A DNA stretch of 64,000 nt, from positions 14,191,344-14,255,343 of the forward strand of contig NC_012877.2 of assembly GCF_000003195.3 (NCBI RefSeq), given 5' to 3'. The position numbers and the translations under genes were made by a program. The notes beneath the pieces were generated by a model. The model was not told where the DNA came from. It made no database searches and was given only the letters and a program-made list of their open reading frames with translations. This DNA comes from Sorghum bicolor. Taxonomy: Eukaryota > Streptophyta > Magnoliopsida > Poales > Poaceae. Below are positions 10,926 to 22,789 of this stretch, in pieces (position 1 is the first letter of the stretch; every line of letters starts with the position of its first letter).

Positions 10926-12070
10926 CCCCGGGAATGGCACTAAAAGTGTTTGTTGACACTTCTTAACGCAATTACTATGAATAGACTTTTTCAACCTATC
11001 CCTAGTAATGACACTGAAAATACTTTACATCACTTAAGCTAGGTTGTCATCCCCACCATGATGTAGAACTATCGGTATTAAATGCATCTGCTTTTCTAAA
11101 TAATAATAAAAGTATCCACAAGCGCACAGATAATACCGATGTATCATTTTAACCGGGAGTAATCTAGGTATCATTATTTATATTTTTACCACTGGGAAGG
11201 GAATGCTTTGGATAATGAGCAATGACCACCACATTTGATCATGGAGAACTTAACCATGTTTTTATATATCCCTCATGCAGGGTAAGTGTCACATAAGATA
11301 AATAATATGAATAACCATAAGTGACAAAAGATAAAGGAGAACATATAACCACATATAAATATGATAATCATCTTAATAAAAATATAATTGAGAACATAAG
11401 TAAATAGAATAAAGTCAATTCTTATATAATCAAATAGATCAAAGTCATATTCATAATAGCAAGAACTAATATGATTACTACAATGAAGAATAAGAAATTA
11501 CCAAGAATGAAGATAGATCCGGACTCCAAGCTAGGATTGACTCCTTCTAGATCTATTACTATGTAGCTATCCTAAAGAACTATGGAGCTCTAATTAAGAT
11601 GGTGGCTCTCTCTTCTCTTCAATATGAATTCCTCTCTCTAAATTCTCAATATGAATTAGGGTTTCTAGGGGGGTCAGCTTGTATTTATAGCCCTCTAGGA
11701 AGCACCACAGCCCTTAGATCAAATCAACCAAGATTGATGGCTAAAATTACTCCTCAAAGGTGGTAGAGGCAGGATCCGTGAGGTGGCTCCCCATTGGTCG
11801 AGGTAGCAGGCGGCCACCCAGCCCTAGGGGCGGGCGCCCCTGTGCCTCTGCTACTTGGGTCCCACTTTGTAGGGTTGCCTTCTCGTGTCTTCAAGAGTAT
11901 TGTTGAGTTTATCGACTAGGTGTTCTCTCTATGAAAATCTGACATGTGGACATCCTTTTGTTCTTATTCCAATAACCCCCTATAGAAATAGATAATCACT
12001 AAAACTTATGGAATTTTGTTAATGATAACCCCTATAGCTAGGATGAGATTCATTTTAAGGTGGATAGATT

Positions 12071-14146
12071 TGTAGCACCCTAAAATTTGCTTCTTTTGAA
12101 ATAGAGTTTAAATGGATTAATTTTGTATTTTTAGTGCTGATAAAGACCTAGGAAAACAATATTTTTTCATTAAATTAAAATTCACCATAGGAGTTAGCAA
12201 CATGTTTGAGCATGCATGCCTTTGCATTTGATTTATTGTGATGAGTCGTTTTGACCAAAAAATGAAAATGGTTTAAAATGATTTTGAAATGAGTTTGAAA
12301 TGGCTTTTGAGTAAAAGAAAAAAAAGATGAGAAACAAAACCTCTCTCTCTCTCTCTTTGTAGTCGGCCCAGCAGCCGTGGCCCAGACTCCTCTCTTCTCT
12401 CTCTTGCGGCCCATGCTTTGATCAAGGCGTACTCGGGCATGCCCTCTTCCCACCTTCTCTTCCTACCAGCTAGGCCCCAAGAGTGAGTGGCTCCATCCTT
12501 CTTCACCTGGTCGTGCTCTGCTTCGACTCAAACAGCGGCAACGATCCTGTTTTCCTAGGATTTCCTACGCAGGGAACTAATTGAGCCCTGTAAAACCTTG
12601 TGCATCTCCTCCACCCTCTGTTTTCTCCCATCTATCGCTTGTTGTTGCCCTAGCTCTGACCCATCATTGCTTTTTCGGATCATGCCGAGCTCAACTCGCC
12701 CATCGTTGTTGACTGAGCTTAGCATTGCTCCGAAGCCGCCAACATTTTGACGCCAAGCCTCCATTCGAGGTTACGAACATTTGTGCAACTTCCACTTCCA
12801 TTTCTCCCTCTCTGTGATGCCGTAATAGTCGCCGAACGCTTGCAGTGAGCTGCCATCCAATGGCACACATCTTCTCGAAGCTCTCCCTTATCTTGAAAAC
12901 CCCCTGTGTGAGTTTGTTTTGATCTCCTCTTGCTCCTCATGCACTCGGTTTTGCGTTTGGTGCACTGTAGTGCCGATTCCGATGAACTTTGGTGAGGTTC
13001 CACGTTTTCCGGCCATGGTGCCGCCGGCCGAAGTCACTATGCACCGCTGGTGGCCACCTGTTCTTCCCGGATCGAATCTCATCTACTGGATTCAAGATCT
13101 ACGGCTCACAATAGAACATACCCCTTCGATGGCGTTTTTTCTAAAGAGTCCCTGCGATCCTTACAAATCAACCCACGGTCCAAAATGCATGGGGAAGAAT
13201 ACGTTTTGCTGATTTGAAAGCGTAATTCCCACCGGTTTCATTCTGAATATGTTTTCTATATTTACAAGAATGCCACTATGATTCTTTTGCTCATAAAATC
13301 TTTGTTTTAATTCTGATTTGACCCGTTCAAATTGTGTTAGATTCATCTTCATGACATCTACATTTTTGTAACCTTGCGTCAGACTTGTCTTCACAAATCC
13401 ATAATGAATCTAGCTTTAGCTCAATATGAAGATCTTCTCTAGCTTGTTGGAGGTTACCTATGTGGCGCAAACGGGGGATAGCAGACCGTGGATCCCTGCA
13501 TGGTACAATCACATGGACTGACTAATGAAATCTAGCACCCCTAACTTGTTAGACGAACTTTTGAAAGGCTTCATAGTGATCCTTACTGACCTTTCTTGGT
13601 AGTGGGTTAAGTGGTTGATCACCTCGGACGAAAGGGTAAATCATGACTCATGGGTAAAGATGTACAACCTCTGCAGAGTGTTTAAACTAGTATACTAGCC
13701 ATGCTCATGGTAAAGAGTGGCCTTGGGGATTCTTACATTAAGGTTGATGATTCTTGTTGTGTTAAGATACTCATTGTTTATTGTTTAATGCTCTACATGA
13801 TTAATGTCACATTGATCATAAGATTGTGGGATCTATACAATCTTCTTGCTATACTTATGGAGTTCGACATGGACTCACTCTTGCTATTCGCCCACACCCT
13901 TCATGAAAAGTTTTAGGCTTGTGATCAACCAGTCAGTTTGGATCCTGTAGAGTGAAGTTAATACCCAAGGTTGGAGTTATCTTGCGTTGTTTGTTGCATA
14001 AGGTTATCTCTGATATACTAAGTTTGTTATATAATATATGTATTGTCTTTTGATATTACCCCTTATTTGTAGCTATATGTGAGATTTGGCTTCTAAGACT
14101 CATATATGGTGTATATTTGGTTTTTTCCTTAAAATTGGGTATTACA
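12071..14146 (+). mobile_element. Long gypsy LTR, probably solo (2076 bp; family with TGTARCACCC ends)
   Basis: It begins TGTAGCACCCTAAAATTTGC and ends GGGTATTACA, near-inverted ends. It aligns with the LTR at 14736-17616 in several blocks, for example 'GAGCATGCATG..TTTGCATTTGATTTATTGTGATGAG' near the start and 'GGCGCAAA..G.GAATAGCAGACCGTGGAT' near the end. No PBS follows; a LINE fragment does. Flanking 5-mers (AGATT and ATATC) do not match, so either the target duplication has decayed or this is the remains of a rearranged element. Confidence 0.8.
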
Positions 14147-14735
14147 ATATCCTACCGCTGCAAACAGTTCAAGAGTTGCATGAGTACGCCGCACTATGGG
14201 AATGAGTACAAAAAACTACACTTGAGGAAAATAGTGAGGACACAATACGTTAGAGATGGAAAGCAGATGGGGAATGCACAACCAAAAGGGCATACAACAT
14301 CCAATTTGAAGGATCTTTCAGCAAGCTAAAATTGACACCAATTTGGAAAGCACAAGCTGAACCTAAATGCTGATTCGTTGCATGGACACTTCTACACAAG
14401 AAAATTCTAACTGCCAACAACTTGATGAATCATAATTGGACAAATGATCCCATTTGCAAACTATGTGGAATGGAACCAGAAATGCCAAATCATCATCTTT
14501 GCAAAGATTGCACCTACGCAAAGCAAGTCTGGTCCTATTTAAAACAATGGCTCAATCTATACGCACTAAACTCGGTTGGAATGAATGGATCCTTACATGA
14601 TTACTGGCGCAAATGCCAAGAAAACTTTGATAGAAGTGAACGTAGAAAGATAGATGGTGTCATGATCTATTTCTAGTGGAAACGCAATAGAAGAACTTTC
14701 CAACAAAAACATCCGATCCAAGTAGCCCGACTGTG
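14147..14735 (+). pseudogene. LINE fragment: reverse-transcriptase zinc-binding region
   Basis: The translation around 14330-14700 gives ..IWKAQAEPKC.., an NNLMNHNWTNDPICKLCG block and CKDCTYAKQVW. This matches the zf-RVT region found at the C-terminus of plant L1-type LINE ORF2 proteins. It starts and ends abruptly at flanking LTRs and lacks the polymerase. It is a scrap of older target DNA between two gypsy LTRs. Confidence 0.75.
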
Positions 14736-17616
14736 TGTAACACCCCAAAATTTGCAATTTTCCAAAATAGGATAAATTTTTAAATTGTGTATTTTTTTGA
14801 CCATGAAATATAGGAAAAATAATATTTTTCTTTAAATTAAAACTTACCATAGGAGCGAGCAACTTGTTTGAGCATGCATGTCTTTGCATTTGATTTATTG
14901 TGATGAGTGGTTTTGACTAAAGTTTAAAGTTTAAAAGGAATTCAAATTTGGTTTTGAAAATGTTTTGAAATAGGTTTTGTTTTTAAAAGAAAAAGGGGAA
15001 CAGAAAATCAAAAGAGAAGAACTCTCCCCTCTGGTTTGGCCCGAAGGCCCAGAAGCCCCGGCACAGTCACCCCTCCCCCCGCGGCCTGCTCCCTTTCTCC
15101 CCTTTCTTTTCTTTCTCCCGCGCGGCCCAGGAGTATCCCCGAACCACTGCTGAGCAGCCCAGCAGCCGCACACCTTACCTCTCCGCTGCAGCCGCTGACA
15201 AGCACGTCCCGCGACCTGAGTCACAGACAGGTGGGGCCCACCGGTCAGATCTTTCCCCTACCTCGTGTCCAGACCGGACTGTGCCCCGAATCGAACACCG
15301 GCCGCGCGGATCTGCTATGTTGGCTTGCCCCACAAGTTGTGACCCTCTTAAATAGTGGCCTTGGCCTCGTCTAAACCCCATACCCCAACCCTAGAACGAG
15401 CAGCCGCCCTAGCCAAGCTAAGAAACATCGCCGAGATCCACCTCGAAAGCAATCCGTCGTTGCGACGCATTTTGGTTACCGTGAGCGACTTGCCGATCTT
15501 CTCGCTGCTCTTGCGAAGTTGCCGAAGCTCTCCTTTCGCGTTCTCGTGCTTTCTATGCGTTGCTAACCCCTGCCAAAACTATGTAGGGGTCCGCCATCTG
15601 CCTTCCTCCGTCACGAGTGCGCCCCAATCTCTCCCGAACATCGGTTTTGCCCTAGGTGAGTTCGCCTCGAGCTTCGCTACGTCCCGGTGCTATCGGTTCA
15701 TTCTCTAGTGCTCTAAATCGCCCGATTGGCCAGCACTGACCAGCTCCGGCCATGGCGCCGCCGTGATTCCCCCCAACTCCGGCCGGCCAGCTCCCTTCCC
15801 CCACCCCGATCTAGTCTTGGCCGTCCAAATGAAATCCGACGGCCTAAATTGAAAGATACCCCTTCGGCCGTGATTTTTGCAAAATAGTCCCCCTGGTTTT
15901 AAAAGAGTCAACCCACAGTCCTTAGCAGATTTCCCGAATACGTTTTCTAACTCCGAAAGCGTATTCCCGTCCACTCAGATTCAAAATACGCTTTCTCAAA
16001 ATTACAGATTTGCCATTGATCCTATTTTACTCATAAAAACTCTGTTTTAACTCCGATTTGATCCATTCAAATTGTGTTAGATTCATAATCACAAGATCTA
16101 CATGTTAGTCTCACTGTTTTACAAGTTTACAACATTTTTTTTGTGATCCTATTTAATTAATTATTTTTCTAAAGAAATTATTAGGAAAATCATAACTTCT
16201 TCGTTATAGCTATGTGATCGTAGTGCGATGTAGATTTGTTTTATAAACTTTTCATCTTTATTTTCTACTGTTGGTGTATTGTTCTAATTATATGTTTGTT
16301 TGCTTTGTATGTTTGCCTCTGGATGATTGTTGTTGATGTGATGACTGAGTTTAGACGGTGAGCTTTTACGTGATGATCAAGAAGCAGTTTGTGGAAGATT
16401 TCGAATTAAAAGAGGGACCTGAGTTTCAAGGCAAGTATAGCAAGGGATCATCCTTGTTTCCTAACAACTTTAATCACACAATTCATATTGCATGTGTCTT
16501 CTTGCTAAGGATTTCCTAGTATTGATCTTATACCTTGTCACATATGGATTTGCATTGGCTAGCTTATGCTAGTGCTCCACTGAACCATGATCTTGTAATT
16601 TGATTAATGGAATATGCAATAAACATTAAAAGAGGACTTTTTAGCAACTTTGGTAAAGAGGGCTGGAGCATTGGGCTATCTTATGGTGCTCTAGTTTGTC
16701 TCCATAAGGACTTATCTCTATATGACCATCCGGGACATATAGTACAACTGTGAGGGCTACATGGCTCTGGCTTTAACTCAGTATGGGGACCTTTTCTAGC
16801 TTGTTAGTGGTTACCCTTGTGGCGCAAATGGAGAATAGCAGACCGTGGATTCCTGCGGGTGAATCACATGGACTGACTAATGAAACCAAGCAGCCCTAAC
16901 TTGTTAGACGAACCTTTGAAAGGCTTCATAGTGAACCGTGTCGACCTCCACACGAAGGGGGTTAAGAGACTCGCGACCTCGTGCGAAAGGGTAAATCACG
17001 ACTCACAGTGAAAGTGTACAACCTCTGCAGAGTGTAAAACTGATATATCAGCCGTGCTCACGGTCACTAGCGGCCTTGGACCAATACAGAATAAATGATC
17101 ACTAATGACAAATCTTTAATTTTATTGTTCTTAATATGTTGTTTATGCTATTCTTTATTCACTTTACTTGATCATGAGTTTGCTTTAGGACTCGACTACT
17201 TGATGCTACTCAAATGCTAAAATTGTGACAACTAAAAGCTACATGCAGTTAAACCAGTGTCTAGCCATTGACCCTCATGAACCCCATGTTATTCTTGCTG
17301 AGTACGAGATGTACTTACGATTGCCTTTACATTTTATTTGGATAAAAATCCTGGATGGGTACCAGATTGCAAGCTTGGAAAAGAGTTTAGGCTTGTGCTC
17401 AACCAGTCAGTTGTCCGTGTAGATTTGGAGCTTTCACCTGAAGAACGGAGTGTCTTTCCGCTGTTTTCTATCTAAGGTTATATTTTTTATACTAAGTTCG
17501 TTATATATAAGCATTGTCTATTGATATTACCCTTATTTGTAGCTATATGTGAGATTTGACATCATGGGCTCACATATAGTGTGTATCTGGTTTTGTTCTT
17601 AAAACTGGGTGCTACA
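14736..17616 (+). mobile_element. Gypsy 5' LTR (2881 bp), likely Tekay/Del-type chromovirus family
   Basis: It starts TGTAACACCCCAAAATTTGC and ends GGGTGCTACA. A PBS follows at 17620-17631 (TGGTATCAAAGC), one base off the initiator-Met tRNA complement. Long LTRs with an initiator-Met PBS fit Tekay/Del elements, although the lineage rests partly on the decayed pol tail at 21300-21540. The middle (15030-15850) is very GC-rich. ORFs there are not convincing genes. Confidence 0.8.
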
Positions 17617-17810
17617 AAGTGGTATCAAAGCAATGTGGACTATAGGATGCAAGCCTAGATAGTAATGGTCATTTTAGTCATCCTTGCTTCACTACATTCA
17701 TGCTTACTATGTCACCCTTGCTATTTGGTAAAATTCTTATGCTTCTATCATCTAATTATATTATAAAATTATTGCTTCTATTCTAACTTACTCTTCGTCT
17801 AATTCTATAG

Positions 17811-18605
17811 ATGGTTCGTAACGAAAAGATTGCTCGCAGCAACTCTGGAAGACCATGCTTAACTCGAGGTATCTATGGCTTAACGGAACCAGAGTATGAA
17901 GAAGCTCATCCTGTCCCATCAAGACATACTTGTTGGCGGAAGGAGTACTTTACCACATCTTTTAGTGGCGAAGATTTCTTTCACCCTCGGCTTGTGCATA
18001 TAATACAAAACCACTATCCTGAACAGCAAGCCAAGGTGGAATATAAGTGCACTAAGTGGACTCATCCCAAGTATGAGAGCCACTGGAGCACGGAAGCACA
18101 CATCACAAGGTGGAATGAGTTTACTGGTTCACGCGTGGTGGAATCCATTCATTCGTCTCTCAGTGATCGCTTCAGTAATCATGCTAGCATATCTGATGCT
18201 GCCCATCAAGCTCTTCTGGCATATCATGGAAAGCACTACGAAGAGAGGAAGAATGGCAAACAAAAGTATCTTCCTCATCGTCCACTAGGCACTTTGCAAT
18301 GTGTGATGACTGACCCCTACATGGAGTAGAATGAACAACTAAAGGAGATGGCTTTGACTATCCAAGTCATGCATCAAAAGCTAGAAGACAGTCAACTGGA
18401 ATTGGCGGAAGTAAGGCAACACTATGAGGAAGCCCTCGATGAGATTGATGAGTGGAGAAGTCATGCTGGATTACCTAAGATCAATGAGGTGGACATACCT
18501 CGCCTAACTCCACGCAAGAGATGCTACCCTGGTGTTGCTGTAGTCACACCGTGTTTAAGAAGTAGGAAGTCCCCCTTTGTAATAAACGTTAGTAGCAAAA
18601 GTTGA
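17811..18605 (+). pseudogene. 264-codon ORF of unknown function in the Tekay-like element
   Basis: An ATG at 17811 opens a frame that runs to a TAG at 18327-18329 and continues in the same frame to 18605, so a single stop (probably from CAG) breaks one ORF. The N-terminal part has a compact block of aromatic and His residues (TCWRKEYFTTSF, HPRLVHIIQNHYPEQQAKVE, WTHPKYESHW, EAHITRWNEF). The part after the stop is heptad-like and charged (QKLEDSQLELAEVRQHYEEAL), a likely coiled coil. There is no CCHC knuckle. It occupies the gag position just after the PBS, so a gag-like or element-specific role is possible. I do not recognise the family. Confidence 0.6.
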
Positions 18606-18984
18606 GTTTAGTCAAATATGTGTGCTTTGTGAATCTTTAATGTTTGGTTGATTTGTTTTAGTGCTTATGTTTGGGTTGGTTTTTGTAATGAGTGCAGTGA
18701 TTTTGTGGGTTTCTCTACAATTTCATTTAGTTTATAGGCCTAAGGTATAAGTACTAATGAAATAAATAGATGGGTTATAGTTTCTCTTGTTTTCTCTACC
18801 TTGTCTTTTGGGAGAAACTTATCTTCTTTAGTTTAAATCCCTATTCCCAGAGGACCATAAAATCATGTGAAAATTCTGGATGATAGTAGACTTCAAGATA
18901 CTTCTCTGACTGCAGGAATCACCCTCATAGCTGTTGTGATTTCGGAATTACGAAAATCACAAGTTGGCACCATTCAGCTGTCAG

Positions 18985-19530
18985 GAATCTGGACTAGTTT
19001 CGTTGCCTACTGATTTAGACAACTGTAACTCTGGAATTTGGGAAACGGTTCTATAATAAAGTTTTAGGTCATTTGATAAGCTATCCAACGATGCAAGCTG
19101 CAACTTTATCGGATTAATAGAACTTGAGTTATGACATCTACAAGTTGCTGTTGCTGCACAGTTCAAAATCTGGACAGTTCTAGTTAGCTCCTACTTTTCA
19201 GCCAACTTAGCATCAGAATCTAGAAAAGTGGGATATATCGAAGTTGTGGAAGACTTCATAAGATTTTCAACCACGTAAGACTCATCCCCATATGATCTAA
19301 GTAGCTCGAGATATGACTTCTGCAAATTGTTGTATCGATGCTGAGACATTGTCGGGATGGATATCATGTTGGGCTGTTTTACCTAGGTTTAAAGACAGAA
19401 ATTAAGGAAGCCTTCTATATGAAAGTTATAGGGAACTTGATAAGGTTTCTAGCGGTATAAGCTAAGACCTTATTGGATTAACAGAAAAGGAGTTATGCCT
19501 ATTTTATTGTGCTGGTGTTTTCATATCGTG
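18985..19530. repeat. Degenerate tandem repeat, three units of 182 bp
   Basis: The landmark GAG(T/A)TATG occurs at 19126, 19308 and 19490, exactly 182 bases apart. A second landmark, (A)TCTGGACAG-like, occurs near 18990, 19172 and 19354 with the same spacing. Units share 'GATAAG.T.TC.A.C..T..AAG'-type text but have diverged strongly. They lie in the non-coding part of the Tekay-like element. Confidence 0.75.
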
Positions 19531-20489
19531 AGGAATTTCAGATTACTTGTACATATCAGTACACATGGGTTTCTATTCGGTATTAGAAGATCTGATGATA
19601 AGAAACCCACTTGAAATATGGACTAAACTACCCATTTAAGCCCCTAGTTTATCTTTTCTAAGGGGGGTAGCCTTATCAAAGGAGTCACAAGGAGAAGTAT
19701 TGGTTAATGTTGGATCATCGATAAGGACCTCAAGTGTTTGATAAATTTGGTTTTTGATGCAAGAAGTAGTTCCATTGAAGTGTGCTAATATGAGTAGAGA
19801 TATAGGTCATTCGATGGCACCAGGTGCTTGTGAGAATCAGGTGACACCAAAGTCTACAAAGTTATACATGGGATGTGAGAGCGAAGCAATTCAACTAAGA
19901 TAGAGGTACCGATAGTTGGAACTTAGTGATGAAACCAACTTTGGATCATGAGACTTGGTACAGTGAACTTAAAAGACTATATGATGTGAATATGAGAGCT
20001 AGTCCATACTGTCCCCCGACCTATCTCATTTTAAGGGGGGTAGTACCTTGATATGATATATTAATGCTCTTTCAATTTACCATGATTTGAGAAGTTGTCT
20101 CTGGAGATATCCAATGATTATAATCATCCATTCTGGCTCAAGTTAGTGAAATTGGTCACTTGACAACTTAGGAAGTGGATATGCTACACTACTGTTGACT
20201 CTACTAAGACTCAAAAGGCTTCATTGCTAAAGAGAGCATGACCAGTATGTTTTGGTTAATGGAAGTTCTCATCCAGGAGACGTCATCTTTAATGATGGAC
20301 TGAAGGAAGTTAAAGATACAAGAGTTGGAAACCACCAAAGGAAAGTGAATGAGACTTAGAGATTTATAGATATGGCAAGAGGCTATCATAGGTTTGCTGG
20401 AGCCAATGTGATCTTGACATGAGAGTGACTAAGAGATTGGTTTGGAATGATAAGATTCTATCAGTGATTCACTGAAGGTGTTATAAAGA

Positions 20490-21543
20490 TTGACAAAAAG
20501 AGTTCCTCTATCTCATCAAGACCTTAGATGTGCTCTACACAAGAAAAGTAATGGCTTGTGCATGAGTCAACTAAGTAAGTTGGACCACCTGACACGTGAT
20601 GTGAAGGTAACCATAGTGGATCATGGAGATACTGCCTTCTTGGGTCTAAGGAGTGATATCTGTGTAGAACGTAAGAATCTAAAGGGCATCTTTAGGAAGT
20701 TGGATTTGAGCTGGTCACATCATCGATGGGTTTGAGTGAATCAAGAGTTATGACTAGGAAAAGTGCTATCATTTGAAGGTGAAAAGGCCATTGCAAATGC
20801 CAAAGCATAAAGAGTGTGCTAGAGGAGTTCAAATAACACCAAGGTTTGAGGAGTTGAGTGTTGAACTAGAGTGATGTCACTAGTACCGTCAAATGAGCTA
20901 TACTAATGACTCACTTGGGAACCATAGGAAATGCAAAGATTACTTAGAAGATATGTTGTGAGCTTGTGTATTGCAGTAGGGTACAAAGAATTTACCATAT
21001 GCGAAGTTTTCTTAGAACAATAGTTTGTAGAAGAGCCTTTAGTGGGAACCTTTTGAATCTTGTATGGATGTAAGTGTAGAACTCTGTTGATTTGGAATCA
21101 AACGGGAGAACACAAGTGGTTGGGCTAGAGGTTTTAAGTGATGCAGAACAGCAGTTTAGAGTGATCAGAGATAACTTAAAGTTGGCACAGTCTGGACATA
21201 AGAGTTATGTTGACACCTGAGAAAAGAATTAGTTCTGAAGTGTGAAACTACGTGTGTTTGGAGGTGTCACCTATGAGAGGTGTGTGGAGGTTTAATATGA
21301 AAGGAAAGTCAGCACCAAGGTATGTTGGGTTTTCAAGATGTTAGAAATACGGAACAATGTGACTTACCAAATAGAGCTACTTGAAAGTTTAGGAGGAGTG
21401 TATGATGTCGTCCATGTGTCTCAACTGAAAAAGTACCTGTGTGTGCCATAAGAGCAGGTATCGTTAAAAGAATTGACTGCTAAATCAGATTTCACAAACG
21501 AAGAGTACCCGGTAAGAGTTTTGGAAACCGTAGAATGGGTTAG
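20490..21543 (+). pseudogene. Decayed pol tail: integrase C-terminal region
   Basis: From about 21305 the plus strand reads SAPRYVGFFKMLE, then VTYQIELLESLGGVYDVVHVSQLKKYL and EEYPVRVLE, with one stop. This pattern (PRY.GPF..L, Y.LELP..L..VH.VFHVSQL.K) is the region after the integrase core in chromovirus pol. Upstream to 20490 only stop-ridden text of uncertain origin is visible. Not functional. Confidence 0.65.
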
Positions 21544-22484
21544 TGTTGACGGTCCTTAAGTACTAAATTTAATCATCAACTAACATAGAAAAGGATCAAT
21601 ATGCACCAAAAATCTAGAATTAGGGTTTTATCTGACAAAATTCCACGAGCTTTGGTGTTTGTCTATTTCTGCAGGGGGTTATCAGAAAATATGGAGAGAA
21701 AGCCCACATGTCTGACAGTTTATGTATAAGTTTGCAAAGCGCTTAGCTCTTGACACGTGGGAGTTAAGTGGTAGATCACATGTAGGCGTGGTGCTTAGAT
21801 TTTATTTACCTGCAAATGTATCCTATTGGTCGGGCCATGTGGTAGTTCGTGATAGTGACAGCTTCGTTGATTCTTATATAGTCCACCCTCCGTCGATAGG
21901 ACAGGCAGAATTTGTATTGCGGAGTAAGTCTTGCGATGCTCTGATTTACTTTAGCAATGTTCCTTATACATGAATGAAGAGTCTTTTATGCTATATATGA
22001 TCTTGTAGATAACTAGAGTAGATTGTGACTTAATAGATAGCAGATAACTTAGAATCCATTCTCTAGCTAATCCAACGTCACCTTACATATATGAGGAGTA
22101 GTCTATTTTTTAATTGTTGTGTTATTTACCCATGAGCTTATATTTCATTATCATTATTATTATGGCTTACCCCCTGCCAAAATAAGTGACTGTGTGACGA
22201 GTTTCTCATTAGTAATCATCTTCTTGCAAGTTTGTCTCTAGCCTATGCCTTGATAGATTTTATCCTTATCTTTATCTCCATTGTTCTCTTAAGCAAAATT
22301 ATAAATAATGATACCTAGAATACTTACCTGGTGAAATGCTACAATGAGGTGTTTTATCTGTGCGCTTGCGGATAGAATAGATTATTTTCTAGAGAGCCTT
22401 TACATTTATAAATACCTTTGTACACTCTGGCACCATGCTGGGGATGACAACCTAGTATCTAAGTGGTGTTAGTAAGTGTCAACA
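21544..22484 (+). mobile_element. Athila-like 5' LTR (941 bp, internally deleted)
   Basis: It starts TGTTGACGGTCCTTAAG and ends AAGTGTCAACA. A PBS, TGGTGCCGTTGCCAGGGA (22493-22510), follows and fits the tRNA-Asp type of Athila-like elements. Compared with the partner LTR at 28698 it lacks roughly 0.5 kb: the text jumps from 'CCCACATGTC' directly to 'TTTATGTATAAGTTTGC'. It interrupts the Tekay-like element at 21543 (left flank GTTAG). Confidence 0.85.
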
Positions 22485-22789
22485 AGCATTTCTGGTGCCG
22501 TTGCCAGGGAATGAAAGATGGGGAAACGGTAAGGAAAGTTAGGAAGTCAGTCAAGGTTATTCACATAAAATATTAGACTAGACTATAGAGAAATAATTGC
22601 ATAGAACAGCTACTAAGTGAGAAATCATAACAAGGCACCTCTGCTTTGGTAGGTTCACCCTGTTGTTTTTCTATGTTTATATTTTTATACAGGGTATATC
22701 AGGATTGACTTTGGTACATTCAACTCTTCATCATCAGAACCAAAGCGATCAAGAAAGGAAGAAGAAGCTAGCTACCAATTGCTGAAGCT

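Larger units (their letters stand above)
7220..12070 (-). mobile_element. Non-autonomous Athila-like element, minus strand (LTR - gag remnant - LTR)
   Basis: Read on the minus strand: 5' LTR about 12070-10951, PBS at 10942-10926 (TAGTGCCATTCCCGGGG, close to the tRNA-Asp type used by Athila-like elements), a gag remnant (about 10900-8430), then a 3' LTR from about 8420 to 7220. The two LTRs share the block for 'TCCAC..TTA.A..GAA' near their starts and the reverse complement of the Athila-like LTR blocks. No protease, RT or integrase is present, so internal DNA has been lost. The right end abuts another LTR at 12071, and I found no convincing target duplication. A solo LTR splits the gag. Confidence 0.75.
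17617..21543 (+). mobile_element. Internal region of the Tekay-like element, non-autonomous and truncated
   Basis: It begins with the PBS and carries one ORF (17811-18605), a 182-bp tandem repeat (about 18985-19530) and about 2 kb of AG-rich degenerate DNA. It ends with a recognisable integrase C-terminal remnant. No RT motif or protease could be read. The right side is cut at 21543 by an Athila-like 5' LTR, so the 3' LTR is missing. Confidence 0.7.

Noticed and set aside
12175..13212. Several overlapping ORFs on both strands
   Set aside because: They are within the solo LTR at 12071-14146 and match no protein family.
12066..14151. Target duplication around the 12071-14146 LTR
   Set aside because: The flanking 5-mers AGATT and ATATC differ.
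15036..15708. Plus-strand ORFs in the GC-rich part of the gypsy LTR
   Set aside because: They lie inside an LTR, have no family resemblance and overlap minus-strand ORFs of similar length.
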